In this document: piece by piece, positions 25,621-34,792 of the stretch
Numbering within the stretch: the first letter of the stretch is position 1
How the letters are laid out: each line of letters opens with the position of its first letter
Source: Pycnococcus provasolii
Taxonomy: Eukaryota; Chlorophyta; Pseudoscourfieldiophyceae; Pseudoscourfieldiales
DNA: 64,000 nt
Reading direction: 5' to 3'
Assembly: GCA_049487715.1 (NCBI GenBank)
Contig: CP150575.1
Location: 526,030-590,029 of the forward strand
Position numbers and translations under genes: made by a program
Notes under the pieces: generated by a model
Seen by the model: the letters and a program-made list of their open reading frames with translations, nothing else
What the model was told of the DNA's origin: nothing
Database searches by the model: none

Positions 25621-26664
25621 ATGATGTCCGCACGCACACTCTCAAGAATCAACGCGCGCACGTGCAACGCACACTCCGCAACCAGCAGGCGCCTCACGTC
25701 CACGCGCGCGTCCGCCGATGACGCCTTCGCCAACTACGCGCCCAAGACCGCCTTCCTGTTCCCGGGACAAGGCGCGCAGTCCGTCGGCATGGCGGGAGCG
25801 CTGTGCGAGGAAGTGCCAGCAGCTAAGGCGCTCTTCGACAAGGCGTCCGACATACTCGGGTACGACCTGCTCGCCGTGTGCACGGAAGGACCGGCGGAGA
25901 AGCTTAACACCACCGAGGTGTCGCAGCCAGCGATTTACGTCGCGAGTCTCGCGGCGCTGGAGAAGCTCAAGGAGACGGATCCGGCAGCGTACGACGCGTG
26001 CAACGTCACCGCGGGACTCAGCCTCGGCGAGTACACCGCGCTCACGTTTGCGGGCGCGATCGACTTCGAGGACGGCGTGAAGCTCGTCAAGCTGCGCGGC
26101 GAGTCGATGCAGAAGGCGGCTGACGCCGTGTCGAGCGGCATGGCGAGCATCATCGGACTGTCGTCGGACAAGGTGCAGACCATCTGCGATGACGTGTGCA
26201 AGGAGCTCGGGGACGACAAGGCTGTGCAGATCGCGAACTACCTCTGCAACGGAAACTACGCCGTGAGCGGAAGCATTCCCGGCATCGAAAAGGTGCAGGA
26301 GGTGGCGAAGCCCAACTACAAGGCGCGCATGGCGGTGCGCCTCGCGGTGGCGGGTGCATTCCACACCGACTACATGTCGCCCGCAACGGAGGCGCTCACC
26401 GCAGCTCTCGCGGAAACGCCCGTGAGCGCGCCTCGCATTCCCGTGCTCAGCAACGTCGACGCCGAGCCACACTCCGACCCGGAGACGATCAAGGCGATCC
26501 TCGCGAAGCAGGTGACGAGCCCCGTGAAGTGGGAGAACACCATGCAGACGCTCCTCGACCGTGGACTTGAGAGCGCGTACGAGATTGGACCTGGCAAGGT
26601 GTGCGCTGGCATCATGAAGCGAGTTTCGAAGGAGTTCCCGGCTGTCACGAACGTTGAGGCGTAG
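25621..26664 (+). CDS. MCAT: Malonyl-CoA:acyl carrier protein transacylase, organellar type II fatty acid synthesis
   Basis: Transfers malonyl from CoA to ACP for type II fatty acid synthesis in plastid or mitochondrion. The protein has 347 residues. A presequence (1-35) rich in Ser, Arg, Thr and Asn precedes TAFLFPGQGAQSVGMAG, the FabD oxyanion-hole loop. Catalytic Ser134 lies in GLSLGEYTAL. The catalytic His is in AGAFHTDYM, with NYLCNGNYAVSG upstream. EIGPGKV closes the domain. The start is the first of two adjacent ATGs following a pyrimidine-rich leader. In a photosynthetic organism the plastid is the likelier location. Confidence 0.93.
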   Translation: MMSARTLSRINARTCNAHSATSRRLTSTRASADDAFANYAPKTAFLFPGQGAQSVGMAGALCEEVPAAKALFDKASDILGYDLLAVCTEGPAEKLNTTEVSQPAIYVASLAALEKLKETDPAAYDACNVTAGLSLGEYTALTFAGAIDFEDGVKLVKLRGESMQKAADAVSSGMASIIGLSSDKVQTICDDVCKELGDDKAVQIANYLCNGNYAVSGSIPGIEKVQEVAKPNYKARMAVRLAVAGAFHTDYMSPATEALTAALAETPVSAPRIPVLSNVDAEPHSDPETIKAILAKQVTSPVKWENTMQTLLDRGLESAYEIGPGKVCAGIMKRVSKEFPAVTNVEA

Positions 26665-26741
26665 ACATGTCACGAATTCTTTTTTTTGGGTTCATGACGT
26701 AAAAAAAAAATTGAGTTACATCTTTGTTGTTATCGTTCGTT

Positions 26742-27834
26742 TCAATGGCTTGCAATACGACGTAGCTCGGCACCTGGATCGTTTCCCGCAACATTCTTGC
26801 CATGCTCGACAAGCAAAACGTGAAGCTAATGCAATTGATGTGAGATGTGTGTGTGATGTTAGGGTTGGTATCGTACAGTTAGTATCGCTGCTTTACGCAG
26901 ACAGACCCAAGGCAAGGCGGGCACTTACGTCAAACTTAATATCGTCAGGAATTGCGCTGTTCAGCAGATCGTACGCTTGCTCGCGAGTTGCGCTCTTAGG
27001 TATCCACCTCAGCGCGAGGCTGATTTTCCAAACGTGCGTGTCCACGGGGAAGTCGGCACGACGCAGTGCAAAGAGAAGCACGCAGCTTATCGTCTTCGGA
27101 CCCACACCTTTGAACTGCTTGAGGAACGCCTTGATCTTCTCGTCGTCCGGCTCGTCGTGAAGGTATTCGAGGCTCAGCTCTCCTCCTCGTGTTTCGTAGA
27201 GGTAGTTCAATATCACCTGTATGCGCTCAGCCTTCACATCAGCCAGTCCTCCCACACGTATGGCATCGGCGACGTTCGCGGCAGATGCCGTTCTCACCGA
27301 CTCCCAACGAGGATATCTGCGCTTGAGTTCCCTGAAAGCACGAATCGACGTCGCGTCTGTCGTGTTTTGAGAGAGCATCGTGCGTATGAGTTGGTCTAAA
27401 ACAGTCACGGGTTCGAGTTGTAAAGCAGCAGCAGCAGAAGAAGATGGCGCCGCCGATAGGTCGCAACCTCCTCCGTTCAAAGCCGCATCAAGCACGTCGT
27501 CGTCAGCGGGCTCAGCCTTGACGACGACGTTGTCAGCCGGCTCAGCCTTGACGACGACGTTGTCAGCCGGCTCAGCCTTGACGACGACGTTGTCAGCGGG
27601 CTCAGCCTTGACTATTTTACTCCTGACCGCTACCGGATGTTTCTTTGCCGGTTCGCCGTAGACGGACGCGAGGTAGTCGCGCGCGGCGCGGAACACGCAC
27701 CCTGCTTTGCTGTGAGAAGTCTGCTTTCGCTGAAAGGCTGGCGATTCCGCGGCCTTTCTCTTCTTGGACGCGGCGATGGTTGGCGTGCCTTTGCCCGCGC
27801 TGGCTTGTGGTATGCGTCGCGTGCGTGCGGACAT
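26742..27834 (-). CDS. HhH-GPD DNA glycosylase (endonuclease III-like), two exons, with minisatellite-encoded repeats
   Basis: Exons on the minus strand are 27834-26929 and 26825-26742. The 103-base intron starts GTAAGT, has a perfect TACTAAC branch point (26878-26884) and ends ATTAG. Splicing yields the family's C-terminal FDLHVLLVEHGKNV in place of a read-through tail. The protein has 329 residues. A basic N-terminus is followed by four tandem VVKAEPADN units encoded by a 27-base repeat (about 27500-27600). The glycosylase fold then contains LSQNTTDATS, the helix-hairpin-helix GVGPKTISCVLL and the catalytic Asp in FPVDTHV. These enzymes start base excision repair of damaged or modified bases. 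The C-terminal iron-sulfur cysteines of Nth proteins are absent. Confidence 0.88.
26826..26928 (-). other. Spliceosomal intron of the DNA glycosylase gene with canonical branch point
   Basis: Donor GTAAGT, branch point TACTAAC about 50 bases before the acceptor ATTAG. It also contains a CCCTAA unit. Confidence 0.85.
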
Positions 27835-27971
27835 GCAGGCACAAGTGAGGGGGAGGGGGAGGGGGAAGGGGAGCCAGACGATTGATTTCCGCGGGAAGGA
27901 ATCCCGGATCCGGACCCCATTCCCCCTCCCCCGTCCCCTCTCCCGCTCCTTCTCCGGTTCGTTCTTCGCCC

Positions 27972-28615
27972 ATGGCGCAGCTCGCCTCCGACCAGCTCGG
28001 CGAGTCGCAGAGAACAGCCTTCCTCTGGTGCGCCGTAGGTATCACAGCCTTCTTCCTCATCGGCGTCGCCGTGCGTGTGGTCGCATTCCTCGTTTCCGTC
28101 ATCCTACCCTCGCTCCTGGGGGTGATGGCGGTTATGGCGATGACAAAGCCGCCTGCGTCCTCTTTTGACGCGAGGAAAAAGCTGCGCGAAATCACAGCAG
28201 AGCAAAGGAGACGGAGAGAAGCTGAGCGCAGTGGAAATAACGGCGACTCGAACCAACGACAGCAGCAGGAGGATGGCGGGCCACCTAGGAGGGGAATATT
28301 CGGTCGCGTGCTTGGATTCTTCACGGAAGCCGTCGAGGACCAGGCTTCTCGACTACTCGCCTCGTTGGGGGAGACCGACATGATTGACGTCGGCATCGCC
28401 TTGGTGGCTCGGACAAAGTTCCACACAGCCAATAATAACGAAACGGATAACAACAACGCCGGTTGGTGGCAACTTAACGCTGGCGACATGCTGTGTGTGG
28501 GTAAGTCTACCTCTAACCAGTCATCATAGCACATATGAACAACAACTAACCTAACACACTCAATACACCAGGATGCTTCAACGCGTGGTATGCAATTAAG
28601 CACCCAAATCTTTAA
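27972..28615 (+). CDS. Membrane protein of 190 residues, two exons (27972-28500, 28572-28615)
   Basis: Starts MAQLASDQLGESQRTAF and has two adjacent hydrophobic helices (FLWCAVGITAFFLIGVAV and FLVSVILPSLLGVMAVMAM, about 17-56). A charged Arg/Glu/Gln/Asn coil follows, then a globular end (GIFGRVLGFFTEAVEDQASRL, IDVGIALVARTKFHT). A 71-base intron (28501-28571) with donor GTAAGT and acceptor ACACCAG splits a Gly codon. Exon 2 adds CFNAWYAIKHPNL. CTAACCTAAC lies upstream of the acceptor as a likely branch site. The family is not recognised. It is divergent from the glycosylase gene, 137 bases away. Confidence 0.75.
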
Positions 28616-28892
28616 CATTAGCCACAAGCGGCGCAAGCTCATGCTGTCAAAAAAAGACGCCGTTTCCCAGCCAGTGGTCGTGACATCTCTCTTCCACCAA
28701 AAATCCAAGATCGCTCATTCAGTAATGGAATGTACTTTTACTTTTGTCCAGTGGTCGTCCATTCACACAATTCATTCAGTGGCGCTAGTTAGCCCCGCAT
28801 GCGCGCCTGTTGTCGTCGTTGTGTCGTGAAAGCGCTGGTGTAAGATATGCTTTTTTTTTCAACGAATGATCTAAACCTTACATGTTATTGAC

Positions 28893-30272
28893 TTAAGCCT
28901 TTGTCGTAGGAAGGACGTCTTTGGCGGATGCTACTGACGACGACGACGACGACGACGTCGTCGGCGGCGGCTTGTGCTTGCCGCGCATGAGCTCCTTCTC
29001 GAGCAGGTAGGCTCCCGCGAGCGAGAACAGCAACCCCGTCATGTGCATGCCGGTAAATGGCTTCGGATAAATCACGAACGACGCGACGAATGTCACAGCT
29101 TTGCGTAGACTTGTCACGACCTGCGCTTGGGTCGCGTCAAATTGCTGCACGATTTGAAGGAGCGGAAACATGCCCACGTAAACGAACGACACGCTCCCGA
29201 AGGTTGCGAGCACCGCACGGCGGGGCCCATACATGAGAAATTGCGTGCCCTTGGCAAGGTCGCCGGTGATGGCGCAGTAGAGGATGGCAAGCGCGGTGGC
29301 GACGAAATTTTGGTACAGCATGAGGTCCTCCTTCACGCTCGATATGGGAGGCGAAGAGGCCACGGGTGGTACAGACGCCGCCACGCTGCTCGGCGGCGCA
29401 ATCGGCGCGGGATGTGGCGCGGCGGCCATTCGGTCCCTCTTGAGGAGCATATCCTGCAGGTTTGCGCAAACTGCGGATCCGACGAGCGAAAGAAGGCACG
29501 CGACAAGTCCCTTTACCGAGAAGCGCGGAACCTCGCTCGCCTTGTCTGCCAAGCCGAATATGCCAAGGCCCACGCACAGGATTGTGGCGAGCGACACAGC
29601 ACGCCAGCTGAATTTGCGGCCGTTGACCATGAAGCCTAGCAGCATGACGCTCACAACCTTGCCGCTCTTAAGCAGCGTCGCGGTGGTATAGTTCAGCTCG
29701 TGGTACCCGATGTAGCTGAGGCCGTGGCTGACGACGGTGCCAAGCCCAACGAAGAAGTGCCCCCACGTGAAGCCCGCGACTATGCTCGCCCAGAAGCCTC
29801 GCACGGGCTTCAGGTGCTCGTCCGCCATCCTCCTACCGCTGAATTTCGCGCTCGCGGCGCTCGTCTTTCTCGCGCGCGCACCGTTGTTTGCGTGTCCAAG
29901 CGCACTCATGGCATCGCCCTCGACATCCGCGTCGTCGATCTCGTCATTGTTGCGCTTGCCTGCCGTCGCGCTAAGCCGGAGCGCCCTGGCCGCGGCCGTG
30001 AACCTGACGAATCGCGTCGCAAGCTGCACGACGAAGTTGAACGTCGATTCGACGAGCTGAAAGAATATGGGGCTGTGAAACGCCTTGTCTGTGAACACGC
30101 GCTCGGTGCACGCCGCGGACACGGCGTGGAAGAAGACCACCTGTCCAGAGAGCCATACGAACGTCGCGAATTCCCTTGAGGATGTGCTGGTGCTTGCCCC
30201 AGCGGCATCGCCCTCGGCCGACTCCGACTTGGACGATCCGCCAGCTGCTGGCTTCTCCGCCTTGGACGCCAT
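28893..30272 (-). CDS. SLC35B-type nucleotide-sugar or PAPS transporter
   Basis: Predicted Golgi or ER antiporter importing an activated sugar or sulfate donor. The protein has 459 residues from MASKAEKPAAGGSSK; the upstream in-frame Met adds a tail without obvious function. It has about ten hydrophobic helices interrupted by polar loops. SLC35B signatures include HGLSYIGYHELNYTTATLLKSGK, VVSVMLLGFMVNGRKFS, SLVGSAVCANLQDMLLKRD and SLRKAVTFVASFVIYPKPFT. SLC35B2/B3 members move PAPS and SLC35B1/B4 move nucleotide sugars; the substrate cannot be decided here. An unusual Ala/Pro-rich insertion follows the KRDR segment. Several glycosyltransferase-like genes occur in the same window. Confidence 0.85.
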   Translation of the reverse strand: MASKAEKPAAGGSSKSESAEGDAAGASTSTSSREFATFVWLSGQVVFFHAVSAACTERVFTDKAFHSPIFFQLVESTFNFVVQLATRFVRFTAAARALRLSATAGKRNNDEIDDADVEGDAMSALGHANNGARARKTSAASAKFSGRRMADEHLKPVRGFWASIVAGFTWGHFFVGLGTVVSHGLSYIGYHELNYTTATLLKSGKVVSVMLLGFMVNGRKFSWRAVSLATILCVGLGIFGLADKASEVPRFSVKGLVACLLSLVGSAVCANLQDMLLKRDRMAAAPHPAPIAPPSSVAASVPPVASSPPISSVKEDLMLYQNFVATALAILYCAITGDLAKGTQFLMYGPRRAVLATFGSVSFVYVGMFPLLQIVQQFDATQAQVVTSLRKAVTFVASFVIYPKPFTGMHMTGLLFSLAGAYLLEKELMRGKHKPPPTTSSSSSSSVASAKDVLPTTKA

Positions 30273-30607
30273 ATATGATCGGTCGTGGGCCGCGGGCGTG
30301 ATAGTTGAGGTAGCGTCTGCGAGAGGCGGAGGGAAAGCCGGTCTTGCAGTTAAAGGCAACGAGGGATCCCCCTTCTGAAGAGGAGGAGGAGATCAGCCCG
30401 TGCTCTCTTCGAGGGGTCCCGGGAGCCCCCTCTGAACTCTTCCCCCTGGGCTTTGCCCTACGCCGCCGCCACTGTCCCCAGTCCAGTCCCCCTCTCACCT
30501 CTCCTCTCTCTGCTTCGCTGCCGAGTGCCCTTCGCCCACACCCGCTTGCGTGTCGCGCGCAGTTCCAACGCGCACCGGTTCTCCAGAGGCGCATCCGTTG
30601 AGACTCT
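30273..30607. other. Divergent promoter region of the SLC35B-type transporter and GAR1
   Basis: 335 bases without a gene. It contains a GGGGTCCCGGGAGCCCCC block (around 30414-30432) and pyrimidine-rich tracts leading to both starts. Confidence 0.4.
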
Positions 30608-31285
30608 ATGAGGCCTCCCGCCGGGCGTGGTGGAGGTCGGTCGCCAGGGGGACGCGGCGGATTCGGAGGTCGGTCGCCAGGCGGAGGACGGGGACGAGGC
30701 AGGGGCGGGTACGACAACTCCGCGCCTCCCGAGACGGTCGTCGAGCTTGGCACGTACATGCACGCCTGCGAGGGTGAGGCGGTGTGCAAGCTGACAAATG
30801 CGAAGATTCCCATGTTCAACGGGCCGGTGTGCCTTGAGAATAAGAGTGTCATTGGCAAAATTGAGGAGATTCTCGGGCCAATTAACGCTTCTCTGTTCAC
30901 CGTGAAGATGGCGGAGGGCGTGCAGGCGACGAGCTACACCTCGGGAATGAAGTTCTACACCGACCCCGCGCGACTTCTGCCGCTGGAGCGATTCTTGCCG
31001 CAGCCCAGGGGTGCTGGTGGCGGTGGAGGAGGACGCGGAGGTGGCCGAGGAGGTGGACGGGGCGGTGGCCGAGGAGGGGGTCGCGGCGGCGGGCGTGGTA
31101 TGGGCGCACGCGGTGGCGGACGTGGTGGTGGCTTTGGCGGACGTGGTGGTGGCTTTGGCGGTCGCTCGCCAGGTGGAGGACGCGGTGGCAGTTTCGGTGG
31201 ACGCGGTGGCAGTTTCGGCGGACGCTCGCCAGGTGGAGGACGCGGTGGCAGTTTCGGAGGAGGACGAGGACGCGGGCGATACTGA
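30608..31285 (+). CDS. GAR1: H/ACA snoRNP protein GAR1
   Basis: Subunit of the H/ACA ribonucleoprotein that guides pseudouridylation of rRNA and snRNA in nucleolus and Cajal bodies, partnering Cbf5/dyskerin, Nop10 and Nhp2. The protein has 225 residues. Two Gly/Arg-rich domains flank the central beta-barrel, as in yeast and plant GAR1. The core reads [48 protein letters not shown], followed by [33 protein letters not shown]. The C-terminal RGG domain repeats GGRGGG and GFGGRSPGG units; the N-terminal one repeats GGRSPGG. The gene is intronless. Confidence 0.95.
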   Translation: MRPPAGRGGGRSPGGRGGFGGRSPGGGRGRGRGGYDNSAPPETVVELGTYMHACEGEAVCKLTNAKIPMFNGPVCLENKSVIGKIEEILGPINASLFTVKMAEGVQATSYTSGMKFYTDPARLLPLERFLPQPRGAGGGGGGRGGGRGGGRGGGRGGGRGGGRGMGARGGGRGGGFGGRGGGFGGRSPGGGRGGSFGGRGGSFGGRSPGGGRGGSFGGGRGRGRY

Positions 31286-31384
31286 CCGACAGAGCAGGTT
31301 TTGTTTGTGCAGAGCAAATAGCTATGGGTAAACTAGAACAACAGACTTTTTTAAAAACACAACACAGCAGCACCGAGCACGACG

Positions 31385-31789
31385 TCAGTCCATGGCGGTT
31401 GCTGCGTGCCCGCTTGACGCGAGCAGCATCGCCCTGATCGTTTCATCCTTGCACTTGTCGAGCGGCGTAACGCCGTCGTGGTCCGGTTCGAGCGGGTCCG
31501 CGCCTGCGTCAAGCAGCTTGCGCACGACCCCCTCGAACTTGAAGAAGACGGCGTAGTGCAGCGGCGTGTAGCTTCCGTTGGCACGCCTTCCGTGGTCCGC
31601 GCCAGCATCCAGCAAGAGTCTTGCGATGTCCGCGTGTCCGTGGTATGCTGCGTAGTGTATGGCCCGCATTTCGTCCTGTGGTCCCCACTGGCACGACAGC
31701 TGGTCGGGGTCCTCGCCCGCCTCGAGTGCCTTGCGCACGCCGTCGGCGTTTCCCTCTCTCGTGTCCTTGACGAGCGTGTACCTCACCAT
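31385..31789 (-). CDS. Small ankyrin-repeat protein, 134 residues
   Basis: Three to four ankyrin repeats occupy nearly the whole protein: VKDTREGNADGVRKALEAGEDPDQ, AIHYAAYHGHADIARLLLDAGADHG, TPLHYAVFFKFEGVVRKLLDAGADP and VTPLDKCKDETIRAMLL. The start MVRYTLVKDTREG begins directly with the first helix; upstream in-frame sequence is low complexity. Such small ankyrin proteins act as protein-binding modules; no partner can be named. It is divergent from the TEX261-like gene, whose ATG is 177 bases away. Confidence 0.85.
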   Translation of the reverse strand: MVRYTLVKDTREGNADGVRKALEAGEDPDQLSCQWGPQDEMRAIHYAAYHGHADIARLLLDAGADHGRRANGSYTPLHYAVFFKFEGVVRKLLDAGADPLEPDHDGVTPLDKCKDETIRAMLLASSGHAATAMD

Positions 31790-31965
31790 GACGCACGCGC
31801 ACCTGGCGGACGGACGGACTGGGGAGGCGGAAAGGGAAAGTGGAAGGGGAGGGGAAGGTTCCACAATATAATTCGGGGTTGGAAGTTGGAACCCCCATTC
31901 CCTTCCCCCTCTCCTCTCCTCTCTTCTTGTCATTCTCCATCTCCGCCCTCAGACTGCGAAGAGCT

Positions 31966-32586
31966 ATGATGGCGCCGTGGACGATCAGCGCGTCCGACGT
32001 CACCGCGTTCCTCGGAGGGTACCTCATCGTGCTCTTCGTCGCGCTCAGCGTCGCCGTCGGCATCTTCTACCTCGCCGAACTCGTCGAAGAACACACGCGA
32101 CTCACGATTCAAATCACAAAGTACGCAATCGGCGCAACCGCAGCCTTGCACGCCGTCCTGCTGATCGTAGATCGCCTGCCTCTGGTGACCATGCTCGTCA
32201 GCGTGACTGCGCAAGGCACGTACTTCAGACTGCTCAAATCAAACTTTCCATTCGTTAGCAGCTTGTCAGAACCTGTGCTCACGTCTCTCTGCGCATTTGC
32301 GACGAGCCAATACTGCTGGTACGGAACCTTCACCACGCGATGGGCCGACGCACCCGTCGACTTCTCCATTGGATTCATGATCGTTGTGAGCTGGCTCGTT
32401 CCGCTCACACTGCTCATCTCCGTGTCAAGCGCGGATGCGGTGTTGCCACACGGCGCGCCTTCAGCGGCGCCTTCAGGCTCGCAGCGCAGGGGCGTGGTGC
32501 TGCAAGTGCTCGACGCTGGGCGCAACTTTTTCAAAGCAAAAGCAAAACGTGCACTGCCCCAGACGATGCACCAGCGCCTCGACTGA
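31966..32586 (+). CDS. TEX261/SVP26-family cargo receptor of the early secretory pathway
   Basis: Family members retain or export membrane enzymes, including mannosyltransferases, between ER and Golgi. The protein has 206 residues and four to five hydrophobic helices: FLGGYLIVLFVALSVAVGIFYLAELVEEHT, YAIGATAALHAVLLIVD, LPLVTMLVSVTAQGTYFRLL and IGFMIVVSWLVPLTLLISV. The segment YLAELVEEHT and the following TKYAI match the family signature. YCWY is in the expected loop. The C-terminus is basic and cytosolic-like. The first of two adjacent ATGs was used. Confidence 0.88.
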   Translation: MMAPWTISASDVTAFLGGYLIVLFVALSVAVGIFYLAELVEEHTRLTIQITKYAIGATAALHAVLLIVDRLPLVTMLVSVTAQGTYFRLLKSNFPFVSSLSEPVLTSLCAFATSQYCWYGTFTTRWADAPVDFSIGFMIVVSWLVPLTLLISVSSADAVLPHGAPSAAPSGSQRRGVVLQVLDAGRNFFKAKAKRALPQTMHQRLD

Positions 32587-32659
32587 CACGACCATTCGAT
32601 TAAATTAAAAAATTTGAATGAAAAACAATTCGTGTAATACTACAAATATCCCTGTCAAG

Positions 32660-34534
32660 TCATAGCGCGCAAACTGCGAGGTCCGTCAATGTGCCATTGC
32701 TTTCCGTCAGGACGAATACGTTGCGAAGCGCCATCATGAACTTCTCGCCGTACTTCCACGGCCATGCCCAGCGCCATTCACCCGCGAGCTTGTGTATGCG
32801 ACCCAATGGTTCAACCAGGCCAAACTCCGCGGCGGTGTCGGAGAACGTGCTGTGCGTCTTCATCAGGACGTCCGCGAGGCTGATGGTAAAGAAGTCAACA
32901 AGGATGCGCGTAAATCCCGCGTCACGCTCGTCAGTCGGCAGCTCGTCTGTCTTTTCGTACTTCGACTTGTCGAGAACGCCGTACGCCGTGTGCATCTGAG
33001 GGCCAATCTCGCGCGTCGAGACGACGCGAGCGGTGTCAAAGAGGTACTCGAACCCTTCGTCGAGCACCACCCCGCTGTCCGCCGCAAGGAACACGGTGGG
33101 ACGCTCCACAGAGCTTTCCGCTGTCGCGCGGCGGCGTGGCTCGCCGAAGAACCCACGTCCAACCGCACGCGGGGCTGACGCGACCGTGGTGACGTTGACT
33201 CTGTCGTCGCCGGGAAGCGAAGCTTGGCACACATGTCGCGACGCACTTTCCGCGACAAGGCGGCGCGTGCACTGCCAGTAGGCGCGCGCGTGCATCGATC
33301 CAGGCTGCATGGGGAATCCCTCCGGCGCCATGCCGAAGCTCTCGTCGCCTCGCCGCGCGTGCACTGCGATGAGCGCACCGTCGTTCACGACGCCCGGCGG
33401 CGGAAGCAGCACGTTCTTGCCAATCACGCGCAGGATCAGGCTCGCAAGCTCATCGCGAGGTCTCATCAGCAGACGCAGGATGCACGCACGCACGTTCGGC
33501 TCATCCGACAAGCCGGCGCGCGGTGCGTCGTGGATAAACTCTGGTCGTTTTGCCAGCGCCTCGTGGAGGAAATTGTGGCCGTGCCCCTCCATCCAGAAGA
33601 TGGCGTCGTCGTGCGCGCCGTCGCGCTTGCTTAGAAACTCTTCCCAGCTCTTCCAGCGGTGCCCTGAGTTGCCGATGTTGAGGCCTTCCTTAAACTCGTC
33701 CATCGTGACCATGTGTCCAATCTCGTCAGGCTCGTCCACCGCGGCCGCCTCCGGCCGGCCGTTTGTCTGCTCAAGTTCGTCCCAGTGCAAGTGCAAGTGC
33801 CTTCTCAGCTGCTCGCGGTGGTACTTCCAGGAGATGTGGCTCGGACTCACGTAGCGGTCAATCTCACGCGGCATGACGAGAATAAGGCGGCGGTTCATCG
33901 CCACGGAAAGCACGAAGCCAGTCGCGGCGGCGGTGAGCAAGTTTCCAAACCCGGAGTCGTCCTTGTATTTCACGACGAGCACACGTGCGTGCGCGTCCCC
34001 GGTTCGCGATGCGATGCTGAACCAGTCCAGAGGGGCGCACGTCTTCTGCTCCTCCCTCAGCTGGCGGCAATATCGCCAGCCGAGCTTACCGACGATTTCT
34101 CGGTGCTCCGCCTCAAACTCTCTCTTTCTCCTGCTTTCCTCCGCAATCGACTGCTGCTCATGCGTCAGCACCGCCGCGGGGTCCGCGCACTTCCCGGGTA
34201 TGCCAAGCAGCGCGCTGTCCGACTCGGCGCGCGCACACAGCGCCCCTGCTCGCTCCGACGTCTTCGTGCCGGCCTGATACACGACGGTGGCGGCGATGAG
34301 CGCCACAGCGACGACGACGACCGCGGGCAGGCGAGTCAGCCACGTTTTGAGTTTTCGCGGCCCGAGTCCGAGCAGCGCCAAGCCCCAGTTCCCTCTCGCT
34401 AGTCGTGGCGCTGCTGCCGCTGCTCCCCACCCCGGCACCGCCTGTGCTGCGGCCGCTGAACCGATCCCGACGGCGCCTGCGCTGGTCCTCCTCGCCCTCG
34501 CGGTGGGCGAGGTGGGCGGTAAGGCCGTGCCCAT
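32660..34534 (-). CDS. Type II membrane glycosyltransferase, fucosyltransferase-like
   Basis: The protein has 624 residues: an Ala/Arg-rich cytosolic N-terminus, one membrane anchor (WLTRLPAVVVVAVALIAATVVYQ, about 64-86) and a long luminal domain. Luminal motifs include VVKYKDDSGFGNLLTAAATGFVLSVAMNRRLILV, which resembles the donor-site GFGN loop of plant xyloglucan and other fucosyltransferases. ALIAVHARRGDESF resembles the HxRRGD-type motif of the fucosyltransferase superfamily. TVFLAADSGVVLDEGFEYL resembles the later Asp-containing strand. The Golgi location and sugar are inferred. An Arg-rich insert follows the HARRGD region. Confidence 0.7.
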   Translation of the reverse strand: MGTALPPTSPTARARRTSAGAVGIGSAAAAQAVPGWGAAAAAPRLARGNWGLALLGLGPRKLKTWLTRLPAVVVVAVALIAATVVYQAGTKTSERAGALCARAESDSALLGIPGKCADPAAVLTHEQQSIAEESRRKREFEAEHREIVGKLGWRYCRQLREEQKTCAPLDWFSIASRTGDAHARVLVVKYKDDSGFGNLLTAAATGFVLSVAMNRRLILVMPREIDRYVSPSHISWKYHREQLRRHLHLHWDELEQTNGRPEAAAVDEPDEIGHMVTMDEFKEGLNIGNSGHRWKSWEEFLSKRDGAHDDAIFWMEGHGHNFLHEALAKRPEFIHDAPRAGLSDEPNVRACILRLLMRPRDELASLILRVIGKNVLLPPPGVVNDGALIAVHARRGDESFGMAPEGFPMQPGSMHARAYWQCTRRLVAESASRHVCQASLPGDDRVNVTTVASAPRAVGRGFFGEPRRRATAESSVERPTVFLAADSGVVLDEGFEYLFDTARVVSTREIGPQMHTAYGVLDKSKYEKTDELPTDERDAGFTRILVDFFTISLADVLMKTHSTFSDTAAEFGLVEPLGRIHKLAGEWRWAWPWKYGEKFMMALRNVFVLTESNGTLTDLAVCAL

Positions 34535-34792
34535 GGAATGGAGCGGCGACGGCTCCGTGGGACCTGGGAGGGGATAGGGCTACCCCGGAGGTACCCTCGG
34601 CGAGGCGAGGTACCTTCGAACAGATTCCTTCCAACCCCGGGGGGCGGGGGCCGGGCCGGGAAAAGAAGGGGCAGGGGTCCATCGCCACGCCTTCCGACCA
34701 ACGACGGGTCCCCCTTCCCTCCCCGCAGTAATGGCGCTCCCCCCCCCTCCCCCCCCCTACGGATAGGGTACATTACCAAAGACCCGTCTCGC

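Noticed and set aside
27617-28708. 363-residue minus-strand frame over the two-exon membrane protein
   Set aside because: Antisense to a gene with good splice signals; its content is Arg/Thr/Ser low complexity.
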